A stretch of 64,000 bases of DNA, taken from the NCBI RefSeq assembly GCF_003367395.1, contig NZ_CP031417.1, forward strand, positions 3,534,001 to 3,598,000, read 5' to 3'. Numbering within the stretch: position 1 is the first letter of the stretch; each line of letters opens with the position of its first letter. The notes beneath the pieces are model-generated. The model searched no databases and had not been told where the DNA came from. It worked only from the letters and a program-made list of their open reading frames with translations. The stretch comes from Pseudolabrys taiwanensis. Lineage in GTDB: Bacteria > Pseudomonadota > Alphaproteobacteria > Rhizobiales > Xanthobacteraceae. This document shows positions 1-9,724 of the stretch, one piece after another. The position numbers and the translations under genes are program-made.

Positions 1-2147
1 TTGCCGTGGCGCTCGAGCGCGCCATCCGCATCCCCCGGGTCGAACCACGCACCGGTCGGCATCACGGCGACGCTCGGCATGACGCCGGTATCGATCACGG
101 CAGCGGCAAGACAGGCGCCGCGCGCGTTGAATACGCGTACGATATCGTGGTCTTTGATGCCGCGGCGCGCGGCATCATCCGGATTGAGTCGGACCGTCTC
201 GCGGTCCTTGATCTTGTGGCCGCGGGAGAGGCGCGCGGGATCGAGCTGACTGTGCAGCCGATCGACGGGCTGATGCGTGATCAGATGCAGCGGCCATTGC
301 GCGGCGTCTGCGGCACCAAGCCATTCCGACGGCTCCATCCATGCGGGATGCTCGGGGCAATCGTCGTAGCCGAAGCTGCCGATCTTCTCCGATGCGATTT
401 CGATCCGGCCGGACGGCGTGTTCAACGGATGCAATTCGGGGTCGCGGCGGAAATCGGCGAACAACACGAAGTCCTCGTCGGGCGGCGGCAACTCGACGAA
501 GCCCTGACGCCAGAAATCGTCGAAAGACGGCAGCGCCACGTTCTTGCGCGCCGCGCCGGCGACGACGCGCTCGTAGATCGCACGGCACCAGGCCATTTCG
601 TCACGGCCTTCGGCGAAGGCCTCTGCATAGCCGAGCCGCTTCGCCAATGCATGGAAGATGTCGAAGTCGGAACGCGCTTCACCGACGGACGCGATGGCTT
701 GGTGCATCGCGAAAATATACGGATCGCGCGAGGAGCCGCCGACATCGTTGCGCTCGAGAGTCGTCGTTGCCGGCAGCACGATGTCGGCATGCCGCGCCGT
801 CGGCGTCCACCAGCTCTCATGCACGATGACGGTCTCGGGCTTTTGCCAGGCACAGCGCAGCCGGTTGAGATCCTGGTGATGATGGAAGGGATTGCCGCCC
901 GCCCAATAGACAAGCCGGATATCCGGATAGACGGCACGGCGCCCGTTGAACTCATAGTCAGCGCCGGGATTGAGCAACATGTCGGCGATGCGCGCGACGG
1001 GAATGGACGCCGCGGCCGGGTTTGGCGGCGTGGCGATCTCCGGGCCTGGCAATTCGGCGCGCGGCACGCCGACGCCGTTCAATGAGCCGTGACCGAAGGC
1101 GAAGCCGCCGCCGGGCGTACCGATGCCGCCGAGCATCGCGGCAAGCGCGATCGAGGCCCAATAAGGTTGTTCGCCGCGATGCGCGCGCTGCAACGACCAG
1201 GCGACCGTGACGAGGCTGGTCGTTCCTGCGGCGTCGCGCGCCAATGCACGGATCGTTTCGGCGGCGACGCCGGTGATGCGCGAAGCCCACGCCGCATCCT
1301 TGGGCGTGTTGTCGTCCGCGCCCGTGACATAACGCTTGAACCGGTCGAAGCCCACGCAATAGCGCGCGAGAAAGGCCTCGTCGTGCCGGCCTTCGGCGAT
1401 CAAAGTGTGCGCCATGCCAAGCATGAGCGCTGTATCGGTGTTGGGCCGGATGGCGATCCAGTCGGCGTCGAGAAAGTCGGGCGCATCCGCCTTCAGCGGA
1501 CTCACCACGACGAAGCGAATGCCGGCGGCCTTGGCGCGGCGCAGCCATTGCTCGAGCACATGCGCGCCGGCGCCGCCCGAGCTCACCTGGCCGTTCTTCA
1601 AGGCAAGGCCGCCAAAGGAGAGGACAAGCTTGGTATGTTTGACGATGGAGGGCCAGTCGGTAACGCGACCGGCAACCGGCTGATACGTACCGATCACGTG
1701 CGGCAGCAGGAATTGCGCCGCACCCCAGCTGTAATTGCCGACCTGATCGACGCAGCCACCGCCTTGAAACAGAAAGCGGCGCGTGAGCGTCCGCGCATGA
1801 TGCAGGCGGCCGGCGGACGACCAGCCATAGGAGCCGCCGAAGATCGCCGTGTTGCCGAAGTCGCGGCGAACGCGCGTCAGTTCGCCGGCGACGAGATCGA
1901 GTGCTTCGTCCCAGGAGATCTCGTGGAAACGATCGTTACCCGTGCGCGGCTTCCCTTCGCGCCACCCTTCGCGGACCGCGGGCCGCGCGATGCGTAACGG
2001 CGAATGGACCATCTCAGGGATCGCCGTGAGCATCGGCGAGGGCGCGGGATCGCCGGCGAAGGGCTCGCAGCCAACGACGCGTCCATCCTCGACGAGCGCG
2101 TTGAACGCGCCCCAATGCGCGAGGGACGGCACGCGCCTTTGCGTCAT
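1..2147 (-). CDS. Molybdopterin-dependent oxidoreductase, BisC/TorZ-like (3' end beyond window)
   Basis: The frame opens at an ATG at 2147 and runs off the window edge, giving about 715 residues of a family that is usually near 770. DMSO-reductase-family enzymes with a bis-MGD molybdenum cofactor reduce S- or N-oxides. Visible are AHWGAF at residues 10-15, as in biotin sulfoxide reductase, and GGSYGWSSAGR at 104-114, whose Ser111 aligns with the serine that ligates Mo in DMSO reductase. Further on are cofactor-contact segments such as GGIGTPGGGF. There is no N-terminal Fe-S cysteine cluster and no twin-arginine signal, so I infer a cytosolic enzyme. The substrate cannot be told. Confidence 0.88.
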   Translation of the reverse strand, partial: MTQRRVPSLAHWGAFNALVEDGRVVGCEPFAGDPAPSPMLTAIPEMVHSPLRIARPAVREGWREGKPRTGNDRFHEISWDEALDLVAGELTRVRRDFGNTAIFGGSYGWSSAGRLHHARTLTRRFLFQGGGCVDQVGNYSWGAAQFLLPHVIGTYQPVAGRVTDWPSIVKHTKLVLSFGGLALKNGQVSSGGAGAHVLEQWLRRAKAAGIRFVVVSPLKADAPDFLDADWIAIRPNTDTALMLGMAHTLIAEGRHDEAFLARYCVGFDRFKRYVTGADDNTPKDAAWASRITGVAAETIRALARDAAGTTSLVTVAWSLQRAHRGEQPYWASIALAAMLGGIGTPGGGFAFGHGSLNGVGVPRAELPGPEIATPPNPAAASIPVARIADMLLNPGADYEFNGRRAVYPDIRLVYWAGGNPFHHHQDLNRLRCAWQKPETVIVHESWWTPTARHADIVLPATTTLERNDVGGSSRDPYIFAMHQAIASVGEARSDFDIFHALAKRLGYAEAFAEGRDEMAWCRAIYERVVAGAARKNVALPSFDDFWRQGFVELPPPDEDFVLFADFRRDPELHPLNTPSGRIEIASEKIGSFGYDDCPEHPAWMEPSEWLGAADAAQWPLHLITHQPVDRLHSQLDPARLSRGHKIKDRETVRLNPDDAARRGIKDHDIVRVFNARGACLAAAVIDTGVMPSVAVMPTGAWFDPGDADGALERHG

Positions 2148-2201
2148 GGCTCTATCCGCCTCGCCAGATCCCTGCCGCTCGCCACGACCGCATCCTCTCC
2201 G

Positions 2202-2924
2202 TTACGCCGCGTTCAAGCGCGACGAGCCATTTTGCGCAAGCGAAAAGTCGACTGCGGTGTCGGCATGGATAAGCGTCGAATCGAACGCCGGCAGGTCGAT
2301 ATCGTTCTCGCCGATGAGCAGTCCGATCTCGGTGCAACCGAGAATGACGGAGTCCGCGCCCCGCACGCGGCCACGCGCGATGACATCCTTGAAACTCTGA
2401 CGCGAGCTATCGCGCACGATGCCCTGACACAGCTCGTCGAAGATCGTCGCATGCACGACGGCGCGATCCGCGGCATCGGGCACCAGCGGATCGAGATCGA
2501 ATTTTTCACGCAAGCGCGACAAATAGAAATCCTGTTCCATCGTGTAGCGGGTCGCGAGCAAAAGGGGCCGCCGCGCGCCGGATTTTCTCACGGCGTCACC
2601 CGTCACATCCGCGATGTGCAGGAGCGGCACGGAGACCGCGCCTTGGACGATGTCCGCGAGCTTGTGCATCGTATTGGTGCAGATGACGATACAGGCGGCG
2701 CCGGCCTGTTCGAGTTCGCGCGCGTACCGCGAGAGGACTTGGCCCGCCTGGTCCCACTCGTCGGCCCGTTGCAGGCCAACGATGCTGTCGAAATTGACCG
2801 AGCGCATCAGCACTTCCGCCGAGTGCAAGCCGCCCAGCCGGTCGCGCACCTGTTCGTTGATACGCCGGTAGTAAACCGCGGTGCTTTCCCAGCTCATGCC
2901 GCCCAAGAGGCCGATTATTCGCAT
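2202..2924 (-). CDS. Aspartate/glutamate racemase family protein
   Basis: This 240-residue protein begins MRIIGLLGGMSWEST, the usual start of the aspartate racemase family. An in-frame ATG lies five codons upstream (2939), but its AGGA would touch the start codon, so 2924 is preferred. The two catalytic cysteines are present: Cys82 in CTNTMH and Cys197 in GCTEIGLL. The family racemises aspartate, glutamate or other amino acids by two-base chemistry without PLP. It sits 54 bp upstream of the molybdopterin gene on the same strand and is divergent from an Lrp-type regulator, which probably controls it. The exact amino acid is unknown. Confidence 0.87.
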   Translation of the reverse strand: MRIIGLLGGMSWESTAVYYRRINEQVRDRLGGLHSAEVLMRSVNFDSIVGLQRADEWDQAGQVLSRYARELEQAGAACIVICTNTMHKLADIVQGAVSVPLLHIADVTGDAVRKSGARRPLLLATRYTMEQDFYLSRLREKFDLDPLVPDAADRAVVHATIFDELCQGIVRDSSRQSFKDVIARGRVRGADSVILGCTEIGLLIGENDIDLPAFDSTLIHADTAVDFSLAQNGSSRLNAA

Positions 2925-3010
2925 TGCCTTCAATTCCATTCCTGCCGATTTGCGGTAGGAAAATAACGAAGATAGCGCGCAATCTTAGCAGCGAAGATTC
3001 GGCCATATTG

Positions 3011-3065
3011 AATATTTCAGGCTATTATTTTTCTTCTATTTTTGGATATGAGCTATAATATTTCA
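3011..3065. promoter_or_regulatory. Divergent promoter region with AATATTTCA direct repeats
   Basis: The gap between the racemase and the Lrp-type gene is strikingly AT-rich for this genome. AATATTTCA occurs twice, at 3011-3019 and 3057-3065. A perfect TATAAT lies at 3054-3059 on the plus strand, about 50 bp before the ATG at 3108, although the matching -35 is poor. Lrp/AsnC regulators often bind AT-rich repeats next to their own gene, so these are candidate operator sites. Confidence 0.4.
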
Positions 3066-3107
3066 CTAATTTGGAAACCTAAACAAACGGCATTCGCCCC
3101 ACCTCAA

Positions 3108-3575
3108 ATGGACGCCACCGACCGCAAGATCCTCGACATCCTCCAGGCCGACGCCTCGATCCCCGTCGCCACCATCGCTGAGAGGGTCGGTATGAGCACG
3201 GCCCCCTGCTGGCGGCGCATTCGTAAGCTGGAAGAAGACGGCGTCATCACCCGCCGGGTGGCCTTGCTCAGCCGGCGCAAAGCCAACGTGCCGATGACGG
3301 TATTCGTCGCCGTGAAAGCGCCGCGACACGCGGTCGAGTGGCTTCAGGCGTTCCGCAAGCTCATCGCCGACATCCCGGAGATCGTCGAGGCTTGGCGGCT
3401 CACCGGCGAAGCGGACTATCAGCTCCGCATCGTCGTGCCCGACATCGAAACCTACGATGTCGTCTACCAGCGCATGATCAGCCGGCTCGAGTTCTCGGAC
3501 ATCAGCTCGGCCATCGCCATGGAAGAAATGAAGTACACGACCGCCATTCCGACGAATTACATCGCCACCAAATAG
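3108..3575 (+). CDS. Lrp/AsnC family transcriptional regulator
   Basis: A 155-residue protein of normal family length. Residues 1-60 form the AsnC-type helix-turn-helix (DATDRKILDILQADASI, then GMSTAPCWRRIRKLEEDGVI). Residues 65-150 form the RAM ligand-binding/oligomerisation domain, with LTGEADYQLRIVV. The frame extends upstream to an ATG at 3042, but the family begins at MDATDRKIL and a TATAAT lies between the two starts, so 3108 is chosen. Divergent orientation with the racemase suggests that it senses an amino acid and controls the racemase and perhaps the molybdoenzyme. Confidence 0.92.
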   Translation: MDATDRKILDILQADASIPVATIAERVGMSTAPCWRRIRKLEEDGVITRRVALLSRRKANVPMTVFVAVKAPRHAVEWLQAFRKLIADIPEIVEAWRLTGEADYQLRIVVPDIETYDVVYQRMISRLEFSDISSAIAMEEMKYTTAIPTNYIATK

Positions 3576-3649
3576 CGTCTTCGCCGCCGCTCCGGGCAGA
3601 CGAAGAAGGGGCGTCGCGGCAGCTCACATCATGAGGGCGCAGAGCGCCC

Positions 3650-6448
3650 TCATGCGAACCGGCCGTGGCAGTGCTTGTACTTCTTGCCGGAGCCGCAGGG
3701 GCAGACCTCGTTGCGGCCGACCTTGCCCCAGGTCGTGGGGTCCTTCGGATTTCGCTCCAGCACCGCCGTGCCACCGTCGCCGGGAGCGAGCACTGGCGTC
3801 GCCGACAGCGGCGACAGCGACATCTCGTCCTCGCCTGTATTCGGGTCGAGGTGATGCGCCTGCATCGGCGGCAAGGTCTGATCCTGCTCTTCCGGCGGCT
3901 GCTGCACGACCTCGACGCGCATGAGCTGCGCCGTGACGGCCTCGCGCAGATGCCCGACCATGCTTTCGAACAGGGCGAACGCCTCCGCCTTGTACTCGTT
4001 TAGCGGATCGCGCTGGCCGTAGCCGCGCAGGCCGATCACCTGACGCAGATGGTCCAACTGGATCAGATGTTCGCGCCAGAGATGGTCGAGCGTCTGCAAC
4101 AGGATCGACTTCTCGACATAGCGCATGACGTCGGGGCCCCACTTGGCCACCTTGCCCGCCATCCACTCATCGGCCCGGCGCTTGATGCGGTCGGTCACCT
4201 CTTCGTCGGCGATGCCTTCTTCCTTGGCCCAGTCCTGCACCGGCAACGCCAGGGTGAGCACCTCGCGGAGCTGCTCGTCGAGCCCGGCGGTGTCCCACTG
4301 TTCCGGATAGGCGTTCGGCGGGATGTGCTTGGCGACCATCTCCTCGATGACTTCGTGACGCATGCCGACGATGGTCTCGTCCACCGTCTCGTCGCGCATC
4401 AGGTCGAGCCGCTGCTCGAAGATCACCTTGCGCTGATCGTTCATCACGTTGTCGAACTTGAGCAAGTTCTTGCGGATGTCGAAGTTGCGGGCTTCGACCT
4501 TCTGCTGCGCCTTTTCGAGCGCCTTGTTGATCCAGGGATGAACGATCGCCTCGTTCTCCTTCAAGCCGAGCTTGGTCAACATGCCGTCGAGCTTGTCGGA
4601 GCCGAAGATGCGCATCAGATCGTCTTCGAGCGACAGGAAGAACTTGGAGTGACCCGGGTCGCCCTGACGGCCGGAACGGCCGCGCAGCTGATTGTCGATA
4701 CGACGGCTCTCGTGCCGTTCGGTGCCGAGCACGAAGAGACCGCCGGCGGCGAGCGCCTTCTCCTTAAGGTGCTTGATCTGCTCGCGGATGGCTGCCGCGC
4801 GCGGATCCCGGTCGCGCTCGCCCCAATCCGTAATGTCGGTGATCTCCTGGCGGATGCGCATGTCGGCATTGCCGCCGAGCTGAATGTCGGTGCCGCGGCC
4901 CGCCATGTTGGTGGCGATCGTCACCGCGCCGGGCACGCCGGCCTGGCTGACGATATAGGCTTCTTGCTCGTGATAGCGCGCGTTGAGGATCGCGAAGACC
5001 TTCTTCTGCGTGTCGCCGGAGTAAAGGTCGCGGAACGCATTGGTGTCGGCAAAGTCGTGCTGTTCCCAGCCTTCCTTGCGCAGCAATTCGGCGAGCAGTT
5101 CGGACTTTTCGATCGAGGTCGTGCCGACCAGCACCGGCTGGCCACGCTTGCGGCAATCGTCGATCAGCGTGATGATGGCGCGGTATTTCTCCGCCGCCGT
5201 ACGGTAGACTTCGTCGTCGTCGTCGATACGCGCCAGCGGCTTATTCGTCGGCACCTCGAGCACATCGAGGTTATAGATGTCGAGGAACTCTTCGGCTTCC
5301 GTCAGCGCCGTACCGGTCATGCCGGCGAGCTTCTCGTACATACGGAAGTAGTTCTGGAACGTGATCGAGGCGAGCGTCTGGTTCTCCGGCTGGATCGGCT
5401 GGCGCTCTTTGGCCTCCAGCGCCTGATGCAGGCCTTCCGAATAGCGGCGGCCCGGCATCATGCGGCCGGTGAACTCGTCGATGATGACCACCTCGCCGTT
5501 GCGGACGATGTAGTCCTTGTCACGTTGGAACAGCTTGTGTGCGCGCAGAGCCTGGTTGACGTGGTGCACGACGGAGACGTTCTCGACATCGTACAGCTTG
5601 CCGCCCTTGAGCTGGCCGGCCTCCCGCAACATCACTTCCATCTTTTCCATGCCGGCTTCGGTCATGGTGACGGTGCGCTGCTTCTCGTCCACCTCGTAGT
5701 CACTATTGTCCAGCCTCGGGATGAAGGCGTCGATCGTGTTGTAAAACTCGGAACGGTCGTCGAGCGGACCGGAGATGATGAGCGGCGTCCGCGCTTCGTC
5801 GACCAGGATCGAGTCGACTTCGTCGACGATGGCGTAGACGTGACCGCGCTGGACCATGTCTTCCAGGCGGTACTTCATGTTGTCGCGGAGGTAGTCGAAG
5901 CCGAGTTCGTTATTGGTGCCGTAGGTGATGTCGCAATCGTAGGCCTTCTTGCGTTCGGCGTCGTCGAGGCCGTGCACGATCACGCCCGTGGTCAAACCGA
6001 GGAAGCCGTAGACCTGGGCCATCCATTCGGCGTCGCGCTTGGCAAGATAGTCGTTGACCGTCACGACGTGCACGCCGCGGCCGGAGAGCGCGTTCAGGTA
6101 AACCGGCAGGGTCGCGACCAGCGTCTTACCTTCGCCGGTCTTCATCTCGGAGATCTTGCCCTCGTGCAAAATCATACCGCCGATGAGCTGCACGTCGAAA
6201 TGCCGCTGGCCGAGGGTGCGCTTGGCCGCCTCACGGACGGTCGCGAAAGCCGGCACCAGGATATCGTCGAGCGAGGCGCCCTCGGCGACCTGCTTCTTGA
6301 ACTCCTCGGTGCGGGCGCGGAGCTGCTCGTCGGTGAGCGCCGCGACCTCTTTCTCGAGCGCGTTGATCGCAGCGACCCGCGGTTGATAGCTGCGAATCCG
6401 CCGCTCGTTGGCGGAGCCGAACAGCTTGCGGGCAACGGCGCCGATCAT
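3650..6448 (-). CDS. secA: Protein translocase subunit SecA
   Basis: ATP-driven motor of the Sec pathway, 932 residues. The Walker A motif is GEGKT at 105-109, the DEAD-like box is [14 protein letters not shown], and the helicase core includes [14 protein letters not shown]. The C-terminal zinc motif [12 protein letters not shown] binds SecB and phospholipid in the family. An upstream ATG at 6469 exists, but the ATG at 6448 has AGGAG seven bases upstream and gives the typical [18 protein letters not shown] start. It is divergent from a PpiC foldase that SecA would help export. Confidence 0.98.
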   Translation of the reverse strand: MIGAVARKLFGSANERRIRSYQPRVAAINALEKEVAALTDEQLRARTEEFKKQVAEGASLDDILVPAFATVREAAKRTLGQRHFDVQLIGGMILHEGKISEMKTGEGKTLVATLPVYLNALSGRGVHVVTVNDYLAKRDAEWMAQVYGFLGLTTGVIVHGLDDAERKKAYDCDITYGTNNELGFDYLRDNMKYRLEDMVQRGHVYAIVDEVDSILVDEARTPLIISGPLDDRSEFYNTIDAFIPRLDNSDYEVDEKQRTVTMTEAGMEKMEVMLREAGQLKGGKLYDVENVSVVHHVNQALRAHKLFQRDKDYIVRNGEVVIIDEFTGRMMPGRRYSEGLHQALEAKERQPIQPENQTLASITFQNYFRMYEKLAGMTGTALTEAEEFLDIYNLDVLEVPTNKPLARIDDDDEVYRTAAEKYRAIITLIDDCRKRGQPVLVGTTSIEKSELLAELLRKEGWEQHDFADTNAFRDLYSGDTQKKVFAILNARYHEQEAYIVSQAGVPGAVTIATNMAGRGTDIQLGGNADMRIRQEITDITDWGERDRDPRAAAIREQIKHLKEKALAAGGLFVLGTERHESRRIDNQLRGRSGRQGDPGHSKFFLSLEDDLMRIFGSDKLDGMLTKLGLKENEAIVHPWINKALEKAQQKVEARNFDIRKNLLKFDNVMNDQRKVIFEQRLDLMRDETVDETIVGMRHEVIEEMVAKHIPPNAYPEQWDTAGLDEQLREVLTLALPVQDWAKEEGIADEEVTDRIKRRADEWMAGKVAKWGPDVMRYVEKSILLQTLDHLWREHLIQLDHLRQVIGLRGYGQRDPLNEYKAEAFALFESMVGHLREAVTAQLMRVEVVQQPPEEQDQTLPPMQAHHLDPNTGEDEMSLSPLSATPVLAPGDGGTAVLERNPKDPTTWGKVGRNEVCPCGSGKKYKHCHGRFA

Positions 6449-6596
6449 AGGGGCACTCCTGGTCTTCAATGGCCGGGGCGTTTTACCACGCCGCCGCGGC
6501 CGGATTTGGCTTCCGGCGCTCCGGAAAACGGCTCTTTTCGGGCAATTTCGGCGCGAACCGCGCTTGTTTAAGCCAATTCAGCCGAGGTCGTTCCGA

Positions 6597-6625
6597 GAGA
6601 TAGGAGGGGGTCCTAATATTGTCAA
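6597..6625 (-). promoter_or_regulatory. Probable secA promoter (TTGACA-N17-TATCTC)
   Basis: On the minus strand, TTGACA (6620-6625) is followed after exactly 17 bases by TATCTC (6597-6602). This places the start of transcription near 6590 and gives secA a leader of about 140 nt. It is the main recognisable signal in the 329-bp gap 6449-6777. On the plus strand the gap ends with AAAGGA six bases before the foldase ATG. I see no gene in the gap. Confidence 0.6.
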
Positions 6626-6777
6626 TTGTTGGCTCCCTACGCCGTTAACCCTCGCATTCGGTGCCGGGACCGTGAAGTTTCCCCCTGTCACGCTGCCATT
6701 GCAAAGCCATGGTTGTTGGGTGACAAGTCGGCTCGCGCCCGCGTTTTGCGGACGCTTCCAATTCCAAAGGACCGTTC

Positions 6778-7710
6778 ATGACGACCACCCTTCCAACCGG
6801 ACGCCCGGCGCGCCGTGCCGGCGCCCTCGCCGCCGGCTTGGCCTGCCTGCTGGCGCTGCTGTTTGCGTCCGCCGGCCCGCTGGCGGCCCAGGACAAGGAC
6901 CCGCTGGTGGCCAAGGTCAACGGTGTCGAGATCCACGAAAGCGATCTTGCCGCCGTCGAGGAAGAAGCCGGTCAGCTTCCGCCGATGTCGGCGGACGCCA
7001 AGAAGGATTATCTGGTCACGCTGCTGACCGACATGATCCTGGTGTCGAAGGAGGCCGAGGCCAAGAAACTGGGCGATACGCCCGCTTTCAAGGCCAAACT
7101 CGAGTTCGCCCGTAAGAAGCTGCTGATGGAACAGCTCCTGGCTTCGGCCGGCAACGAGGCGATGACCGATGCCGCCATGAAGAAGGTCTACGACGACGCC
7201 ATCAAGCAAATGGGCACCGAGCAGGAAGTCCATGCCCGGCACATTCTGATCCGGGCCGCCGCCGGCGACGACAAGGCCAGCAAGGAAGCCGAGGACAAGA
7301 TCAAGGCGATCATCGTCCGCCTGAAGAAGGGCGAGGACTTCGCCAAGGTCGCGGGCGAGACCACCGAAGACCCCTCTGGTAAGTCCAGCGGTGGCGATCT
7401 CGGCTACTTCAGCAAAGAGCAGATGGTGCCGGAATTCGCCGAAGTGGCGTTCAAGCTCGACAAGGGTCAGATTTCCGACCCGGTGAAGACCCAGTTCGGC
7501 TGGCACGTCATCAAGGTCGAGGACAAGCGGACCAAGGCGCCGCCGAAGTTCGAGGACGTGAAGCCGCAGATCGAACAATACGTCCAGCGCAAGGCGCAGG
7601 CCGACCTCGTCACCTCGCTGCGCGCCAAGGCAAAGATCGAGAAGATGTACACCGTCCCGCCGCCGCCGGCGGTCCCCGGCGATGCAACACCGGCGCCTGA
7701 CAAAAAGTAA
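6778..7710 (+). CDS. Exported PpiC/parvulin-type peptidyl-prolyl isomerase
   Basis: A 310-residue protein with a cleavable signal peptide: basic residues at 9-13, a hydrophobic core at 16-32, and a likely AQ cleavage near 38. A SurA-N-like helical region follows. A parvulin domain at about 150-250 contains EVHARHILI, GGDLGYFSKEQMVPEF and the closing FGWHVIKVEDKR. The C-terminus is proline- and alanine-rich. Such proteins catalyse prolyl isomerisation and chaperone secreted or outer-membrane proteins in the periplasm. AAAGGA precedes the ATG by six bases. A clear terminator follows, so it is probably monocistronic. Confidence 0.93.
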   Translation: MTTTLPTGRPARRAGALAAGLACLLALLFASAGPLAAQDKDPLVAKVNGVEIHESDLAAVEEEAGQLPPMSADAKKDYLVTLLTDMILVSKEAEAKKLGDTPAFKAKLEFARKKLLMEQLLASAGNEAMTDAAMKKVYDDAIKQMGTEQEVHARHILIRAAAGDDKASKEAEDKIKAIIVRLKKGEDFAKVAGETTEDPSGKSSGGDLGYFSKEQMVPEFAEVAFKLDKGQISDPVKTQFGWHVIKVEDKRTKAPPKFEDVKPQIEQYVQRKAQADLVTSLRAKAKIEKMYTVPPPPAVPGDATPAPDKK

Positions 7711-7739
7711 GCGTCACACACGTTACACAGAAGCAAGAG

Positions 7740-7766
7740 ATGCCCGGCCTAGTGCCGGGCATTTTC
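7740..7766 (+). terminator. Rho-independent terminator after the PpiC gene
   Basis: ATGCCCGGC (7740-7748) pairs with GCCGGGCAT (7754-7762) across a five-base loop, and a short T-run follows (7762-7765). It lies 30 bp after the PpiC stop. The stem sequence resembles the GTCATGCCCGG repeat family found elsewhere in the window, so the terminator may derive from such a repeat. Confidence 0.7.
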
Positions 7767-7790
7767 GTACTGGCGGGACCTTTTGCATTT

Positions 7791-7944
7791 GTCATGGCCG
7801 GGCTTGTCGCCGAAGTCGGGGTTACCCGACTTCGGCGTAAAAAGAGCGCAACTCGGGCAAGCCCGAGTTGCGTGTGCCACCCCGCTTAGGTAGGCACTGT
7901 GATGCCCAGCTTATCGGGATCGCCGGGACAAGCCCGGCGATGAC
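7791..7944. repeat. Composite palindromic repeat, copy 1 (several stems)
   Basis: The element is bounded by GTCAT and ATGAC. Stem 1 is GCCGAAGTCGGG/CCCGACTTCGGC (7809-7820 with 7825-7836, loop GTTA). Stem 2 is CGCAACTCGGGC/GCCCGAGTTGCG (7847-7858 with 7861-7872). A 9-bp stem closes the end (ATCGCCGGG, 7919-7927, with 7933-7941). The middle carries CCCGCTTAGGTAGGCACTGT. A second copy lies inverted at 55988-56157 and keeps the same stem order and middle block. This element fills the gap between the PpiC gene and argJ. Confidence 0.85.
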
Positions 7945-7962
7945 AACTCGCTAGGTCTTGCC

Positions 7963-9198
7963 ATGTCCTCTGCTATCTCCCCCCTCGCCCCGACACACGT
8001 GCCCGACATGCCGGCGATCGCCGGCGTGCGCATGGCAACCGCCGAAGCCGGCATCCGCTACAAGGGCCGCACCGACGTGCTGCTGGCGCTGTTCGACCCC
8101 GGTACCACGGTGGCCGGCGTGTTCACGACCTCGAAGTGTCCGTCGGCGCCGGTCGAATGGTGCCGCGCTAATCTGAAGTCAGGCAAAGCCCGGGCGCTGG
8201 TGGTCAACTCCGGCAATGCCAACGCCTTCACCGGCAAGACCGGGCGGGCCGCGACCAAGCTGACCGCTGACATCGCCGCCAAGACCATCGGCTGCAAGCC
8301 GAACGAGATCTTCCTCGCCTCGACCGGCGTCATCGGCGAACCGCTCGACGCCACCAAATTCGCGCCGGTGATGCAGAGCCTCGCCAACAGCGTCTCCGGC
8401 ACCTTCTTTCATGAAGCCGCCTCGGCGATCATGACCACCGATACCTTTCCGAAAGTGGCCACCGCGACAGCCAGGATCGGCAAGGCAAAAGTGACGATCT
8501 GCGGCATCGCCAAGGGGGCCGGCATGATCGCGCCCGACATGGCGACCATGCTGTCGTTTGTGTTTACCGACGCCGCGATCAGCGCGCCGGCGCTGCAGGG
8601 CCTACTCAAGGAAGGCGTCGGCTCCACCTTCAACGCCGTCACCATCGACGGCGACACCTCGACCTCCGACACGCTGATGATGTTCGCCACCGGCCAGGCC
8701 AAGGGTTGCCCGAAGATTGCGCGTGCCGCCGACCCCCAGCTCAAGGCGTTCAAGAAGGCGCTGCACGACGTACTCGCCGATCTTGCCGAGCAGGTCGCGC
8801 GCGACGGTGAAGGCGCGCGCAAGCTGATCGAGATCGTGGTCGAGGGCGCGGTGTCGGACAAGTCGGCGCGCAAGATCGCGATGTCGATCGCCAATTCGCC
8901 GCTCGTCAAGACCGCGATCGCCGGCGAGGACGCCAACTGGGGCCGCGTGGTCATGGCCGTCGGCAAGGCCGGCGAACCGGCCAACCGCGACAAATTGTCG
9001 ATCTGGTTCGGCGGCATCCGCGTCGCCCACAAGGGCGCGCGCGATCCGGGGTACGACGAGGCCAAGGTCTCGGCCGAGATGAAGAAGCCTGAGATCTTCC
9101 TCAAGGTGGCGCTGGGCATGGGCAAGGGTCGCGACCGGGTGCTCACCTGCGACCTCACCAAGGAGTATGTCGCCATCAATGGCGACTACCGCTCTTAA
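7963..9198 (+). CDS. argJ: Bifunctional ornithine acetyltransferase/N-acetylglutamate synthase ArgJ
   Basis: A 411-residue protein of typical length. It transfers acetyl from N-acetylornithine to glutamate, and in bifunctional forms also uses acetyl-CoA, in the cyclic arginine pathway. The precursor self-cleaves at an Ala-Thr bond; here this is Ala194-Thr195 within [13 protein letters not shown], so Thr195 is the predicted nucleophile. [17 protein letters not shown] further on is another family signature. No other arg gene lies nearby. The start follows a composite repeat directly and has no strong ribosome binding site. Confidence 0.97.
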   Translation: MSSAISPLAPTHVPDMPAIAGVRMATAEAGIRYKGRTDVLLALFDPGTTVAGVFTTSKCPSAPVEWCRANLKSGKARALVVNSGNANAFTGKTGRAATKLTADIAAKTIGCKPNEIFLASTGVIGEPLDATKFAPVMQSLANSVSGTFFHEAASAIMTTDTFPKVATATARIGKAKVTICGIAKGAGMIAPDMATMLSFVFTDAAISAPALQGLLKEGVGSTFNAVTIDGDTSTSDTLMMFATGQAKGCPKIARAADPQLKAFKKALHDVLADLAEQVARDGEGARKLIEIVVEGAVSDKSARKIAMSIANSPLVKTAIAGEDANWGRVVMAVGKAGEPANRDKLSIWFGGIRVAHKGARDPGYDEAKVSAEMKKPEIFLKVALGMGKGRDRVLTCDLTKEYVAINGDYRS

Positions 9199-9294
9199 CC
9201 GGTCGTTCACCGTGGCCTCCGCCCACATACCACCGCACCGGCGCTCCGAAGAGCGCCTTAACCTTGGCGTCCCTATGCTCGACGGTGAAGGGCT

Positions 9295-9699
9295 GTGAGT
9301 CTGAAGCTTGTTCTTGTCGCTGCCTGCGCCCTCATCGATGTCGATGGCCGCGTGCTGATCGCGCAACGGCCGGAAGGCAAACCGATGGCGGGCCTGTGGG
9401 AATTTCCCGGTGGCAAGATCGAGCAAGGCGAGCGGCCCGAGGAAACGTTGATCCGCGAACTCAAAGAGGAGCTGGGAATAAGCGTCAGCGAGCCGTGTCT
9501 CGCGCCGCTCACCTTCGCAAGCCACGCCTATCCTGACTTTCACCTCTTGATGCCGCTTTTTGTATGCCGGCGCTGGGAGGGGACGGTCACGCCGCTGGAG
9601 GGGCAGAAGCTCGCTTGGGTGAGGCCGAACCGGCTCAAGGAATACGAGATGCCACCGGCCGACGTGCCGCTGGTCTCGCATCTGATGGCGCTTTTGTAG
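9295..9699 (+). CDS. mutT: Nudix hydrolase, MutT-type 8-oxo-dGTP diphosphatase
   Basis: A 134-residue Nudix protein that begins with GTG at 9295. The complete Nudix box (GX5EX7REUXEEXGU) spans about residues 40-62: it starts GGKIEQGERPEET and ends RELKEELGI. GLWEFPGGK just before it and the overall length match MutT, which removes oxidised dGTP from the nucleotide pool. It follows argJ by 96 bp on the same strand. Other Nudix substrates cannot be excluded. Confidence 0.9.
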   Translation: MSLKLVLVAACALIDVDGRVLIAQRPEGKPMAGLWEFPGGKIEQGERPEETLIRELKEELGISVSEPCLAPLTFASHAYPDFHLLMPLFVCRRWEGTVTPLEGQKLAWVRPNRLKEYEMPPADVPLVSHLMALL

Positions 9700-9724
9700 T
9701 TCCCGGCCGCACAGGCAGGCCCCG

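Noticed and set aside
6..1085. Plus-strand open frames over the first 2 kb
   Set aside because: The minus strand encodes a clear molybdopterin oxidoreductase, whose frame runs through the same bases.
4049..6571. An 840-codon open frame on the plus strand opposite secA
   Set aside because: It is an antisense shadow: secA is unmistakable, and the frame shows low-complexity His/Val/Asp-rich sequence with no domain.
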